From Caulobacter soli (GTDB lineage Bacteria; Pseudomonadota; Alphaproteobacteria; Caulobacterales; Caulobacteraceae), in NCBI RefSeq assembly GCF_011045195.1, contig NZ_CP049199.1, positions 372,001 to 436,000 on the forward strand: 64,000 nucleotides of DNA, in the 5' to 3' direction. Position 1 is the stretch's first letter; each line of letters opens with the position of its first letter. Below the pieces are notes generated by a model. The model was not told where the DNA came from. It saw only the letters and a list, made by a program, of their open reading frames with translations, and made no database searches. Shown here piece after piece: positions 34,216 to 43,264 of the stretch. A program made the position numbers and the translations under genes.

Positions 34216-35237
34216 TCAGTCGCCGCCTTACGGTCGCCGTCGCCGGTTTCGCCGCTGTCCTGGCCCTGGCCGGCTGCGGGGAGAAGAAGGCGACCGCGCC
34301 GGTCGCCAAGGACACGATCGTGTTCTCGATCCTGTCGACCGAGTCGGCCCAGAACATGGAGAGCTACTGGAAGCCCATCCTGGCCGACATGGAAAAGTCG
34401 ACCGGCATGAAGGTGAAGCCGTTTTTCTCGTCCAACTATTCGTCGCTGATCGTGGCTATGGGCGCCAAGCAGACCGACGTGGGCTGGTTCTCCAACCAGT
34501 CGGGCCTGGAAGCCGTGCGCCGTTCGGGCGGCCAGGTGTTCGCCCGCACCTTCGACCCGTCGGGGACCGACGGCTACAAGTCGGTGATCATCGTTCCGGT
34601 CGACAGCAATCTCACCGTTGAAGGGTTGCTCAAGTGCGACAAGACCCTGAACTTCGGGATCGGCGACAAGAAGTCGACCTCGGGCACCCTGGCCCCGATG
34701 ACCTATCTGTTCATTCCGGCCAACAAGAAGCCCGAGACCTGCTTCAAGACCGTGCTCAGCGCCAGCCATGACGCCAACCTGTTCGCGGTGGCCAACCACA
34801 AGCTGGACGCGTCGACCAACAACTCCACCGCGCTCAGCCTGAACAGGCTGGCCAAGGGCGGGGCCCAGGCCGACAAGGTCAAGGTGATCTGGGAGTCGCC
34901 GACCCTGCCGGAAGACCCGATCGTCTGGCGCAAGGACCTGGATCCGGTCGTCAAGGAAAAGGTCCGCCAGTTCTTCCTGACCTACGGCCAGGGCGACACC
35001 CCGGTCGCGGCCCAGCAGCGCGCCAACCTCAAGCGCCTGTCGATGGGCGGCTTCAAGGCCGCCGACGACACCCACCTGCTGGTGGTGCGCGAGATGGAGG
35101 CCCTGGAGAACGTGGGCCTGGCCCGCGAGTCCGGCGACAAGGCCAAGCTGGCGGAGGCCGAGAAGGCCCTGGCCGGCATCAAGGCCGAGCGCGTGGTCGC
35201 CGAGGGCAAGGCCGGCGTCGCCGCGCCCGCCAACTGA
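34212..35237 (+). CDS. phnD: phosphonate ABC transporter substrate-binding lipoprotein
   Basis: 341 residues. Lipobox LALAGCGEK places Cys22 as the lipid anchor, unusual for E. coli PhnD (soluble periplasmic) but common in other groups. The binding-protein body has the PhnD-typical SILSTESAQNMESYWKPIL, KPFFSSNYSSLIVAM, TDVGWFSNQSGLEA and DKKSTSGTLAP segments, the last a likely phosphonate-contacting loop. An Ala/Lys-rich tail ends the protein. It overlaps phnC by four bases and precedes phnE by 20. Confidence 0.92.
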   Translation: MISRRLTVAVAGFAAVLALAGCGEKKATAPVAKDTIVFSILSTESAQNMESYWKPILADMEKSTGMKVKPFFSSNYSSLIVAMGAKQTDVGWFSNQSGLEAVRRSGGQVFARTFDPSGTDGYKSVIIVPVDSNLTVEGLLKCDKTLNFGIGDKKSTSGTLAPMTYLFIPANKKPETCFKTVLSASHDANLFAVANHKLDASTNNSTALSLNRLAKGGAQADKVKVIWESPTLPEDPIVWRKDLDPVVKEKVRQFFLTYGQGDTPVAAQQRANLKRLSMGGFKAADDTHLLVVREMEALENVGLARESGDKAKLAEAEKALAGIKAERVVAEGKAGVAAPAN

Positions 35238-35257
35238 ACCGAGACGACCGACCCGCC

Positions 35258-36085
35258 ATGAGCGCCCCAGCCAGCGACGTCATTCCGCCGCCCCCCAGCA
35301 AGCCGCTCTCCGCGCGCGCCTTCGATCTGCTGCTGTGGGGCGGGGTGATCGCCCTGCTGGTGATCAGCTTCAAGCCGGCCGAGATCGACAAGTTCCCCCA
35401 GCTGTTCACCGACGCCAGCAAGATGCAGGGCTTCGCCAGCGGCTTCTTCTCGCCGTTCACCGATCCCAAGGCGTTCATGGCGGCGGACTGGGAGCTGTAC
35501 ATCGGCAAGATGTGGCAGACGATCCAGATGGCGCTGTGGGGCACGGCCCTGGCCATCGTGGTGGCCATCCCGCTGGGCCTGCTGGGCGCGCGCAACATCA
35601 GCCCGTGGTGGATCCAGCAGCCGGTGCGCCGCCTGCTGGACCTGATCCGCTCGATCCCCGACCTGGTGGTGGCGCTGATCTTCATCACCGCCGTGGGCCT
35701 GGGACCCTTCGCCGGGGTCATGGCCCTGATGTTCAACACCGGCGGGGTGCTGGCCAAGCTGTTCGCCGAGGCGGTCGAGTCGATCGACAAGGGCCCGGTC
35801 GAGGGCGTGCGGGCCACCGGCGCGGTCAAGCTGCAGGAGGTGGTCTGGGGTGTGATCCCGCAGGTCGCGCCGCTGTGGACCAGCTACGCCCTGTACCGCT
35901 TCGAGTCGTCCAGTCGGTCGGCGACCGTCCTGGGGCTGATCGGCGCCGGGGGCGTGGGCCAGGTGCTGCTCGATTCCATCAACGGCTTCCAATACGACCA
36001 GACCGGCTGCATCGTCCTGGTCATCGTCGTGGCGGTTTCACTGATTGATCTGTTGTCTCAAATCATCCGCACACGTCTGCTTTAG
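35258..36085 (+). CDS. phnE: phosphonate ABC transporter permease
   Basis: 275 residues, inner-membrane permease with about six hydrophobic helices. The ABC-permease EAA loop is visible as EAVESIDKGPVEGVRATGA, which contacts PhnC. The RSIPDLVVALIFITAVGLGPFAG region and LGLIGAGGVGQVLLDSINGF are typical of PhnE. The gene closes the phnCDE operon; a stem (TGTGGCC/GGCCACA, 36096-36113) follows but lacks a T-run. Confidence 0.93.
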   Translation: MSAPASDVIPPPPSKPLSARAFDLLLWGGVIALLVISFKPAEIDKFPQLFTDASKMQGFASGFFSPFTDPKAFMAADWELYIGKMWQTIQMALWGTALAIVVAIPLGLLGARNISPWWIQQPVRRLLDLIRSIPDLVVALIFITAVGLGPFAGVMALMFNTGGVLAKLFAEAVESIDKGPVEGVRATGAVKLQEVVWGVIPQVAPLWTSYALYRFESSSRSATVLGLIGAGGVGQVLLDSINGFQYDQTGCIVLVIVVAVSLIDLLSQIIRTRLL

Positions 36086-36132
36086 GGACTGTCTCTGTGG
36101 CCTTCCGGCCACAATTAAGACCTTGAAAAGGC

Positions 36133-36150
36133 TTGTCATCGTCCTGTCAT
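36133..36150 (+). promoter_or_regulatory. Pho box (PhoB binding site) upstream of the porin gene
   Basis: Two direct repeats TTGTCAT and CTGTCAT are spaced exactly 11 bases apart (TTGTCAT-CGTC-CTGTCAT), which fits the PhoB half-site consensus CTGTCAT with a four-base spacer. It lies about 100 bases upstream of the porin ATG, implying phosphate-starvation control of the porin and probably of pstS beyond it. Confidence 0.8.
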
Positions 36151-36248
36151 CAAAGGGTGGCTGAACCGTCACGGGACCCCCGTAAAGCGCTTCATACCTG
36201 GTCCGGAACAACGGGCTGGGGGGCAAAGCCTACAAGGGGAATTCTCAC

Positions 36249-37535
36249 ATGCGGAACAAGACCTCGCTGGTCTGCGGCGCGGCGCTGGGCGTCATGCTCG
36301 CCTGCGGCCTCGGCGTCGCGGCTCACGCGCAAGACAACACCACCGCCTGGAAGGGCGCTCCGCAGTGGAGCAACGACGACGTCTACTTCAAGGTCCGCGG
36401 CCGGATCCTGGTCGACGGCGTGTTCCAAGACGTGACGCGTGACGGCACCGCCACCGATTACAAGACCAGCAACATCCGCGGTCGCCAGGTGTTCCTCGGC
36501 ATCGAAGGCAAGCTGAACAACTACATCGCGTACAAGGCCGAAGGCGGCTGGGTGAACGGCGGCACGCCGACCTGGGACGACGTGGTCATCGAGGTCAAGC
36601 CGACCGAAACCACCTCGATCCTGTTCGGTAACATCAAGGCCACCGGCCTGGAAAACCTGACCTCGACCCGCTTCACCACCTTCATGGACCGTGGTCCGTA
36701 CGGTGACATGGGCGTCGACAGCTACCTGCTGAGCGTCGTCGGCAAGGTCAACGGCCCGAACTGGAGCGTCACCGGCGCCATCCAGGGCGACAGCATCAAC
36801 AACGCCGACATCAACAACACCTCGGCCACGCTGACCAACAACCAGAACTCCAACGAGCGTCTGGGCTTCACCGGCCGCGTGCACTACGCGCCGATCCTGA
36901 CCGACTTCGACAAGGTCCACCTGGCCGTGTCGGCGCGCTACCGCAACCACGGCAACGAAGGCGCCTTCAACTATCAAGGCCGCACCGACACCAACTACGG
37001 CACCAACGGCCTGTACTACAAGACCGGCGCCATCGGTGACCGCGACACCACGCTGGCCGCCGAAGGCATGTGGATCCACAACAGCCTGTCGGTCCAAGGC
37101 GAATACTCGAACATCAAGGTCGAGCGCCTGGCCACCTCGGCGCCGGGTTCGAACCCGGACGTCAAGGTCGGCTACGCCTTCGTCAGCTTCTGGCCGACCG
37201 GCGAGCAACGCAACTACGACGCCACGACCGGCGAAGTGAAGCGTCCGAAGATCCTGAACCCGATCACCGCGGGCGGCTTCGGCGGCGTCGAACTGGCGCT
37301 GCGCTACGACTACGCCGACCTGACCGAAGCCTACAAGACCGCCTCGACCGTGGCCTCCAAGGCCCTCTCGGCCGACGCCGGCAAGTACACGGCCTGGACC
37401 CTGGGCGTGAACTACTACCCGACCGCCTATGTCCGCTTCCAAGCCAACTACACCGACGGCTCGGTTGACCCGGTCGTCGCGCTGCACGGCTCGGACATCA
37501 AGCAATTCCAGCTGCGCGCTCAGCTGGACTTCTAA
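36249..37535 (+). CDS. OprO/OprP family phosphate or polyphosphate porin
   Basis: Outer-membrane beta-barrel porin of 428 residues with signal peptide (about 1-27, ending AAHAQD). The family pattern is seen in KVRGRILVDGVFQDVTRDGT, RGRQVFLGIEGKLNNYIAYKAE, VEVKPTETTSILFGNI-like strands and a terminal phenylalanine (QFQLRAQLDF), the usual sorting signal for barrel assembly. OprP-type porins are anion-selective and PhoB-induced; here a Pho box lies upstream and pstS downstream, supporting a phosphate role. Substrate preference is inferred. Confidence 0.9.
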   Translation: MRNKTSLVCGAALGVMLACGLGVAAHAQDNTTAWKGAPQWSNDDVYFKVRGRILVDGVFQDVTRDGTATDYKTSNIRGRQVFLGIEGKLNNYIAYKAEGGWVNGGTPTWDDVVIEVKPTETTSILFGNIKATGLENLTSTRFTTFMDRGPYGDMGVDSYLLSVVGKVNGPNWSVTGAIQGDSINNADINNTSATLTNNQNSNERLGFTGRVHYAPILTDFDKVHLAVSARYRNHGNEGAFNYQGRTDTNYGTNGLYYKTGAIGDRDTTLAAEGMWIHNSLSVQGEYSNIKVERLATSAPGSNPDVKVGYAFVSFWPTGEQRNYDATTGEVKRPKILNPITAGGFGGVELALRYDYADLTEAYKTASTVASKALSADAGKYTAWTLGVNYYPTAYVRFQANYTDGSVDPVVALHGSDIKQFQLRAQLDF

Positions 37536-37542
37536 GACCCTC

Positions 37543-37580
37543 CGGGCCGGCTCCTTCGGGAGCCGGCCCGGTCCTTCTTT
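37543..37580 (+). terminator. hairpin terminator/attenuator between porin and pstS
   Basis: A 12-bp GC-rich stem (37543-37554 with 37559-37570) closes on a TTCG tetraloop and is followed by the T-rich GTCCTTCTTT. It may let the porin mRNA end while some transcription reads on into pstS. Confidence 0.7.
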
Positions 37581-37610
37581 CACCGCTCCCAGAGACTCCA
37601 GGAGTCCTCC

Positions 37611-38654
37611 ATGAAGAAGCTGCTTTCCTGCGCGGCCGCCGCCGTCGCCCTTTCGGGCCTCGCCGCCGCCCCCGCCCACGCCGCCCGCGACTACGTTTGG
37701 GCCGCCGGCTCCTCGACCGTGTTCCCGTTCGCCACCCGCACCGCCGAAAACTTCGCCAAGAAGTCCGGCAAGAAGGCTCCGAAGGTCGAAAGCCTCGGCA
37801 CCGGCGGCGGCATCAAGCTGTTCTGCTCGGGCGCCGGTGAAGGCTTCCCCGACATCGCCAACGCCTCGCGTCCGATGAAGAAGTCGGAATTCGACGCCTG
37901 CGCCGCCAAGGGCGTGAAGGACATCGTCGCCATCAAGATCGGCTTCGACGGCATCGTCGTCGCCACCGACAAGGACGGCGCCGACTACAACTTCAAGACC
38001 GAGCACCTGTATCTCGGCCTGGCCAAGCAAGTGCTGAAAGGCGGCCAGTTCGTCGCCAACCCGTACAAGACCTGGGACGAAGTCGGTTCGGGCCTGCCGG
38101 GCAACCGCATCAACGTCTACGGCCCGCCGCCCACCTCGGGCACCCGCGACGCCTTCGTGGAACTGGCCATCGAAGCCGGCGCCCGCAAGTTCCCGACCGC
38201 CGACGCCCTGCGCTCGGACAACGAAAAGAAGTTCAAGTCGCTGGTCGACCCGCTGCGTAACGACGGCTGGATCGATGCTGGCGAGAACGACAACGCCATC
38301 GTCGGCACCCTGACCAAGACCCCCGGCTCGCTGGGCGTCTTCGGCTGGTCCTACCTCGAAGAGAACATGGACAAGATCAAGGGCGCTTCGGTCAACGGCG
38401 TGCGTCCCTCGCCGCAGACCATCGCCGACGGTTCGTACCCGCTGTCGCGCACCCTGTTCATCTACGTCAAGAAGGCCAACATCGGCGTGACGCCGGGCCT
38501 GGCCGAGTTCGTGTCGGAGTTCACCTCCGACGCCGCGACCGGTCGTGGCGGCTACCTGCAAGGCCGCGGTCTGATCCCGCTGCCCCCCGGCCAGCACGAC
38601 GCTCAGAAGCAAGTCGCCGCCAACAAGACGGCGATGGCTCGCCCGGCTCAATAA
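37611..38654 (+). CDS. pstS: phosphate-binding protein PstS
   Basis: Periplasmic phosphate-binding protein of the Pst importer, 347 residues, with signal peptide (about 1-24, ending PAHAAR) and AGGAG in front of the ATG. Phosphate-contact motifs are AAGSSTVFPFATRTAE at the N-terminus and GTGGGIKLFCSG and PPPTSGTRDAFVEL further on. It is downstream of the porin rather than next to pstCAB, which must lie elsewhere. The Pho box at 36133 probably drives it too. Confidence 0.93.
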   Translation: MKKLLSCAAAAVALSGLAAAPAHAARDYVWAAGSSTVFPFATRTAENFAKKSGKKAPKVESLGTGGGIKLFCSGAGEGFPDIANASRPMKKSEFDACAAKGVKDIVAIKIGFDGIVVATDKDGADYNFKTEHLYLGLAKQVLKGGQFVANPYKTWDEVGSGLPGNRINVYGPPPTSGTRDAFVELAIEAGARKFPTADALRSDNEKKFKSLVDPLRNDGWIDAGENDNAIVGTLTKTPGSLGVFGWSYLEENMDKIKGASVNGVRPSPQTIADGSYPLSRTLFIYVKKANIGVTPGLAEFVSEFTSDAATGRGGYLQGRGLIPLPPGQHDAQKQVAANKTAMARPAQ

Positions 38655-38693
38655 GCCGGCGACGCCCTTCTATTCGGGCTTCAAACAAGACGA

Positions 38694-38729
38694 CGCCGCG
38701 GTCCCTGGTGGGCCGCGGCGTTTTCTTTT
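38694..38729 (+). terminator. Rho-independent terminator after pstS
   Basis: CGCCGCGG and CCGCGGCG (38694-38701 and 38713-38720) form an eight-bp stem followed by TTTTCTTTT. It lies 40 bases past the pstS stop. Confidence 0.85.
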
Positions 38730-38778
38730 GTATAGTGGACGCCCGCGCCCGCTTGGGTCGCGCCAACCCTGAAGGGCC

Positions 38779-40071
38779 ATGATCCTCCTCGCGCTCGCCG
38801 TCGTCCTGCTCCTCGTTCTCCTGAACGGGGTGTTTTCCATGTCCGAACTGGCGGTGGTTTCCGCCCGCCGCGCCCGGCTCCAGACCTTCGCGGACCGAGG
38901 CGACAAGGGCGCCAAGCTGGCCCTGGCCATGGCCGAGCATCCGACGCGCTTCCTGTCGGCCGTGCAGGTGGGCATCACCCTGATCGGCATCCTGGCCGGC
39001 GCCTACGGCCAGGCGACGATCGCCGGGGCGCTGGACACCTGGCTGTCGACCAAGCCCGTGGTCGGTCCCCATTCCGAGGCTATCGCCACCACCATCGTCG
39101 TCATCGGCTTAACTTACGTGTCGGTGATCCTGGGCGAACTGGTGCCCAAGCGCCTGGCCCTGCTGTTTCCCGATGTCATCGCCCGCCGCATGGCCCCGTT
39201 CCTGGCCATCGTCGCCACGGTGCTGCGCCCGTTCGTCACCCTGCTGACCGCCTCGACCGCCGCCATCCTCAAGCTGCTGGGCGTGCGCGACGAGCGGACC
39301 AACGACATGACCGCCGAGGAGGTCGAGACCGTCCTGGCCGAGGGCGCCGACGCCGGCCTGATCGAACCCGAGGAGCGGGCGATGATCAACGAGGTGCTGC
39401 GCCTGGGCGACCGCCCCGTGCGCGTGGCCATGACCCCGCGTCGCGACCTGTTCTGGATCTCGCTGACCGACAGCCAGGAAGAGATCCTCAAGGAGATCCG
39501 CGACTGCCCCTATTCGCGCATCGTGGTGGCCAGCGAAGGCGACCTGGACGGCGACATCGGCGTGATCCTCAAGAAGGACCTGCTGGACGCCTGCCTGGGC
39601 GGCGAGACCATCGACATCAAGAGCCACGTCCAGCAGCCGATCGCCATTCCCGAGACCATGTCGCTGCTGCGGGCCATGGCGGTGTTCAAGCAGACGCCGC
39701 TGCACATGGCCCTGGTGGTCGACGAGTTCGGCTCGATCCAGGGGGCGATCACCCCACTGGACCTGCTGGAAATGATCGCCGGCGACTTCCCCGAGGACCA
39801 CGACGAGACCGAGACCCGCATCCTGCGCCGCGAGGACGGCACCTGGCTGGTCGACGCGCGTCTCGACATCCAGGAGCTGAACGACGCCCTGGGCGAGACC
39901 TTCCAGGCCGAGGGCGGCTACCACACCGTGGCCGGCCTGATCCTCGACCGCCTGGGCCGCATCCCCCGCGAGGGCGAGATCGTCGAGCTGGGCGGCTTCG
40001 ACGCCGAGGTCGTCGACATGGATGGCTCGCGGATCGACAAGCTGATCCTGCGGTGCGTGCGCAAGGACTAG
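38779..40071 (+). CDS. CNNM/CBS/CorC family membrane protein (HlyC/CorC type)
   Basis: 430 residues. The N-terminal CNNM transmembrane domain (about 1-165: LLVLLNGVFSMSELAVVSARRARLQ over the first helix, ILGELVPKRLAL) is followed by a CBS pair (about 205-330: MTPRRDLFWISLTD, HMALVVDEFGSIQGAITPLDLLE) and a C-terminal CorC_HlyC domain (GTWLVDARLDIQELNDALG, GGYHTVAGLILDRLGRIP). CNNM proteins are linked to Mg2+ (sodium-coupled efflux); older annotations call them hemolysins, which is misleading. A small two-helix membrane protein follows by seven bases. Confidence 0.92.
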   Translation: MILLALAVVLLLVLLNGVFSMSELAVVSARRARLQTFADRGDKGAKLALAMAEHPTRFLSAVQVGITLIGILAGAYGQATIAGALDTWLSTKPVVGPHSEAIATTIVVIGLTYVSVILGELVPKRLALLFPDVIARRMAPFLAIVATVLRPFVTLLTASTAAILKLLGVRDERTNDMTAEEVETVLAEGADAGLIEPEERAMINEVLRLGDRPVRVAMTPRRDLFWISLTDSQEEILKEIRDCPYSRIVVASEGDLDGDIGVILKKDLLDACLGGETIDIKSHVQQPIAIPETMSLLRAMAVFKQTPLHMALVVDEFGSIQGAITPLDLLEMIAGDFPEDHDETETRILRREDGTWLVDARLDIQELNDALGETFQAEGGYHTVAGLILDRLGRIPREGEIVELGGFDAEVVDMDGSRIDKLILRCVRKD

Positions 40072-40078
40072 GGGCGCT

Positions 40079-40291
40079 ATGACGACGGGTCAAAAGCGCC
40101 GTGGTTCAATCCTGCCAAGCGCTGTCGGCGTGCTCGGTGGGTTGGCGTTCGCGGGGTTGGGCTTCATCGGCGCCGACGCGCTGGGTCGAACTCTATCCTG
40201 GTTCATGATCGGCGCGGGCTTGCTGGAAGCGCTGGTTTCAGCCCTTCTGCTTGGTGGCGCCTTGAACAACGGGAAGTCCGAAGCGTCCTGA
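40079..40291 (+). CDS. small two-helix membrane protein
   Basis: 70 residues, starting seven bases after the CNNM gene. Two hydrophobic helices (about 13-31, SAVGVLGGLAFAGLGFIGAD, and 38-60, SWFMIGAGLLEALVSALLLG) are Gly-rich with a short basic N-terminus. No family recognised. Tight spacing suggests cotranscription with the CNNM gene, possibly as a helper subunit. Confidence 0.65.
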   Translation: MTTGQKRRGSILPSAVGVLGGLAFAGLGFIGADALGRTLSWFMIGAGLLEALVSALLLGGALNNGKSEAS

Positions 40292-40301
40292 ACGCGACGT
40301 C

Positions 40302-41411
40302 CTAGGTCCGCCACCGCAGCGTCGTCTCCTCCACGGGATTGCGGAACGGCCTTCGCTCCCGGCGGCTGGCGGCCCATTCGCGCTTGAGCTGGTGGTACCA
40401 GCGGCCCTGCTGGTCGGCGTCGCCCACCCACATCAAAGCGGGGTTGTCGCGCAGGCCTCGGGCCTGGGCCTCGACGATCTTGCCGTCCTGGCGCAGGAAG
40501 GCGCGGGCCGCGACCCGGATCATCGGATAGAGGGCCGTGAAGGCCGGATGGTCGGACCAGATGATCTGGTTCATCCGCGTCCTGCCGGCGTTGATCGGGG
40601 TCATGGCCGACAGGGCCAGCACCTGCTTGTCGCCCACCCGCACATGCTCCCAGCGCAGGCCCGGCAGGCGGAAGGTGATCTCGGTCTGGGGCTCGCCGCC
40701 CAGGATGGCGTAGGCCTTGGAGTTCTTCGACGGCTCATGCCGCGTCATGGTGAAGCCGGCCTCGCACGGGGCGAAGGCCTTGCACTTCTCGTGCTGGCTG
40801 GCCCCGGTGCGCCACCACCATTGCTGATGGACGAACGGCCCGTGAGCCGGATCGATCAGGCCCAGAACGGCGTGGTCGATATGGATGTCGTAGTCCAGGT
40901 GGTCGATCAGCTTGGGCTTGCCGCCGACCACGCCAGGGATCGTCGGCGGCGGGAAAGGCGGTTGCCCGTCGAAGCGCGGATCGGCCGACATCCAGATCCA
41001 CACCAGGCCCTGGGTCTCGACCAATGGATATTTCCGTACACGGACCTTTGAGACGTCCAGCGGATTGTCGGCGGTCAGGGACGGGATCTTGGCGCAGCCA
41101 CCGTCGGTGTGGAACCGCCAGCCGTGATAGGGGCATTCGACGGTTTCGCCGCCGCCCGGTTCGGCGCGGACCTTGCCGGCCGACAGCTTGGCGGCGCGGT
41201 GGGGGCAGACGTCGCGCAGGGCGTAGACGGCGCCGGCCCTGGTGCGACCGATCACGACCGGCTCGCCCAGATACTCTCGGCTTTCCATCTTGCCCGGCTT
41301 CAGCTCGGGCGACAGGGCCGCCACGTACCAGGCGTCGAGCACGAAGCCCTCGCCGAACTTCACGGCGTTCGAGGCCGGCCGTGCGGCCAGCGCCTGTGCG
41401 TCGTCAGCCAT
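40302..41411 (-). CDS. Rieske non-heme iron oxygenase, aromatic ring or vanillate-type
   Basis: 369 residues. The Rieske [2Fe-2S] cluster is bound by Cys69 and His71 (RDVCPHRAAKLS) and Cys93 and His96 (VECPYHGWRF). The catalytic domain holds a mononuclear iron site with histidines in HAVLGLIDPAHGPFVHQQWW. The arrangement follows the VanA/CndA-like or PaO-type branch, which oxidatively demethylates or hydroxylates aromatic or chlorophyll-like substrates and needs a separate reductase. No reductase gene is adjacent. Substrate unknown. Confidence 0.87.
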   Translation of the reverse strand: MADDAQALAARPASNAVKFGEGFVLDAWYVAALSPELKPGKMESREYLGEPVVIGRTRAGAVYALRDVCPHRAAKLSAGKVRAEPGGGETVECPYHGWRFHTDGGCAKIPSLTADNPLDVSKVRVRKYPLVETQGLVWIWMSADPRFDGQPPFPPPTIPGVVGGKPKLIDHLDYDIHIDHAVLGLIDPAHGPFVHQQWWWRTGASQHEKCKAFAPCEAGFTMTRHEPSKNSKAYAILGGEPQTEITFRLPGLRWEHVRVGDKQVLALSAMTPINAGRTRMNQIIWSDHPAFTALYPMIRVAARAFLRQDGKIVEAQARGLRDNPALMWVGDADQQGRWYHQLKREWAASRRERRPFRNPVEETTLRWRT

Positions 41412-41504
41412 GGAAGTCGCCCACCCGCGCCGCGCCCCCGCGCGTCGCCCCGGAAGCGCAATAGCCCGATCGCGCGGCCAGGGTCCCGTGAAGAGTTTGT
41501 GTCT

Positions 41505-42977
41505 CTACTTCGCCGCCGTCTCCACCAGCCGCTGATAGAACCGCACCATGCGTTCGACATTGGCCAGGGTCATGTGCTCGTTGGTGCCGTGGATCATCTC
41601 GGTGTCCTTCACCGACAGTTCCAGCGGCTGGAACTTGTAGATGTCGTCGGCGATCGGACCCATGTAGCGGCTGTCGCTGGCGGCGGTCATCAGGGCGGGC
41701 GCGACGGGGGCCTTGCTCTCGTCGCCAGCCAGGGCGGCCAGGACCTTCCAGCCGTCCGAGGTGGTCGAGGCCACCTTGCTGGGCTCGTCGGGCGCCTTGG
41801 CCCAGGCCAGCTTGACCGGCAGGTCGCCGACCGCGCCCTTGGCCCGCGCCATCACGTCGGCCGAGCTGTCGCCGGGGGCGATGCGATAGTTGATCCAGGC
41901 CTCGGCGTCCTGCGGCAGGACGTTCTCCTTGGGCGAGCCTTTCAGCATGGTCGGGGCGATGGTGGTGTGCAGCATGGCCGCGCCCGCCGGGGTCTTGGCG
42001 GTCTGGCTGATCAGCAGCGGCGAGAACAGCCAGGTGTTGGCCGCCGCCATCTTGATCGTCGTCGAGCTGTGCGGGGCCAGGGCCTTGAGCATGTCGGCGC
42101 CGGGGCCGTCGAATTTCATCGGGAACGGATGGTCGGCGATGGCCAGCACCGCCTTGGCCAGGGTGGCCACGCCCGTCTGGGGCGGCGGGGCCGACGAGTG
42201 GCCGCCGACGGCGGGGGCGGTCACCGTCAGGGTGGCGTAGCCCTTCTCGGCCGTGGCGATCAGGGCGACCTTGCCCTTGGTCACCGGATGGTCCTCGACC
42301 ACCACCATGCCCTCGTCGAGCACGAACTGGGCCTTGACGCCACGCGCCTTCAGCAGGGCCGCGGCGGCCCGCGCGCCGACGCCGCGCACCTCCTCGTCGT
42401 GGCCGCTGACCAGGATCACCGTGCGGCGCGGGGTGAAGCCGGCCTTGGCCAGGCCGTCCAGCGCTTCGAAGAGGGTGATCAGGCTGCCCTTGTCGTCGAT
42501 CGAGCCCCGGCCCCAGACCGCCCCGTCGGCGACGACGCCGTCGAACGGCGGATGGGTCCAGGCGCCTTCGCTGCCCGGCGTGACTGGCACTACGTCCTGG
42601 TGGGCCATCAGCACGATCGGAGCCAGGGCCGGGTCGGTTCCCTTCCAGGTGTAGACCAGGGCGTGGCCGGCCACGACCTCGCGGGTCATCACCCGGTGGG
42701 CGTCGGGATAGGTGGTCTGCAGCCACGCGTGCAGCCTGTCCCACTCGGCCGGCTGGTCCTCGACGGGGTCCTGGTGGCTGACGGTCTGGAAGCGCACCGC
42801 CTCGCCCAGGTGCCGGGCCGCCAGGGCGACGTCGAAGGGCCGGGCCGAGGCCAGGTGGATGCTGGAAATGTCGACCGCCGCCGGGGCCTTGAACGTCGCC
42901 GTGCGCACCGCCACCACGGCCCCCACCGCCAGCACCAGGCCCACGGCCGTCAGCGCCGTCTTGCTCTTCCAGCCCAT
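41505..42977 (-). CDS. M20 family metallopeptidase (carboxypeptidase S / PM20D1-like)
   Basis: 490 residues. An N-terminal hydrophobic helix (about 8-25) anchors or exports it. The M20 zinc ligands are His126 in LMAHQDVVP, Asp161 in GRGSIDDKG, and Glu195-Glu196 in GHDEEVRG, with a late histidine in MIHGTNEHMTL. The lid domain insert (KGYATLTVTAPAVGGHSSAPP) is typical. Members remove amino acids from N-acyl or dipeptide substrates; PM20D1 makes or breaks N-acyl amino acids. Exported location suggests periplasmic action. Confidence 0.89.
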   Translation of the reverse strand: MGWKSKTALTAVGLVLAVGAVVAVRTATFKAPAAVDISSIHLASARPFDVALAARHLGEAVRFQTVSHQDPVEDQPAEWDRLHAWLQTTYPDAHRVMTREVVAGHALVYTWKGTDPALAPIVLMAHQDVVPVTPGSEGAWTHPPFDGVVADGAVWGRGSIDDKGSLITLFEALDGLAKAGFTPRRTVILVSGHDEEVRGVGARAAAALLKARGVKAQFVLDEGMVVVEDHPVTKGKVALIATAEKGYATLTVTAPAVGGHSSAPPPQTGVATLAKAVLAIADHPFPMKFDGPGADMLKALAPHSSTTIKMAAANTWLFSPLLISQTAKTPAGAAMLHTTIAPTMLKGSPKENVLPQDAEAWINYRIAPGDSSADVMARAKGAVGDLPVKLAWAKAPDEPSKVASTTSDGWKVLAALAGDESKAPVAPALMTAASDSRYMGPIADDIYKFQPLELSVKDTEMIHGTNEHMTLANVERMVRFYQRLVETAAK

Positions 42978-43096
42978 GTCTCACTCCCCGAACGCCTATT
43001 GGCCGAACGCTTGTTTGGGCGCGACTGTGCGACGAGTTGGCGGGCGTGCCAATCGTCAAGTTCATCGGATGACGCTGAAGCGTCGGCGTTCCTATT

Positions 43097-43186
43097 CTCC
43101 GTTTTTTCGGCGAAGGCCGGGACCCAGATTCATCCGAGGCGGCTCGTGGGTTTCACCTGGGCCCCGGCCTTCGCCGGGGAGACGGA
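43097..43186. repeat. dispersed inverted repeat (family F), copy 2
   Basis: Same unit as at 30225-30311: GGCGAAGGCCGGGACCCAGA and inverted GGCCCCGGCCTTCGCCGGGG around a core that reads TCATCCGAGGCGGCTCGTGG here. It lies in the promoter-side gap of the M20 peptidase gene and upstream of the epimerase gene. Confidence 0.88.
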
Positions 43187-43264
43187 CGAAGGGAGATTTG
43201 CCTTGAAGCGCCGCCTCCCGCATAGGCTGGCATGCGCGATTCAGGCGGGAGTTTCGAGAACGGC

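Noticed and set aside
33421..36085. Complete phosphonate utilisation operon
   Set aside because: Only the importer is here; no C-P lyase, phosphonatase or phosphite dehydrogenase genes are adjacent.
38779..40071. Hemolysin
   Set aside because: The domain set (CNNM, CBS pair, CorC_HlyC) is that of magnesium-linked membrane proteins; the hemolysin name is historical.
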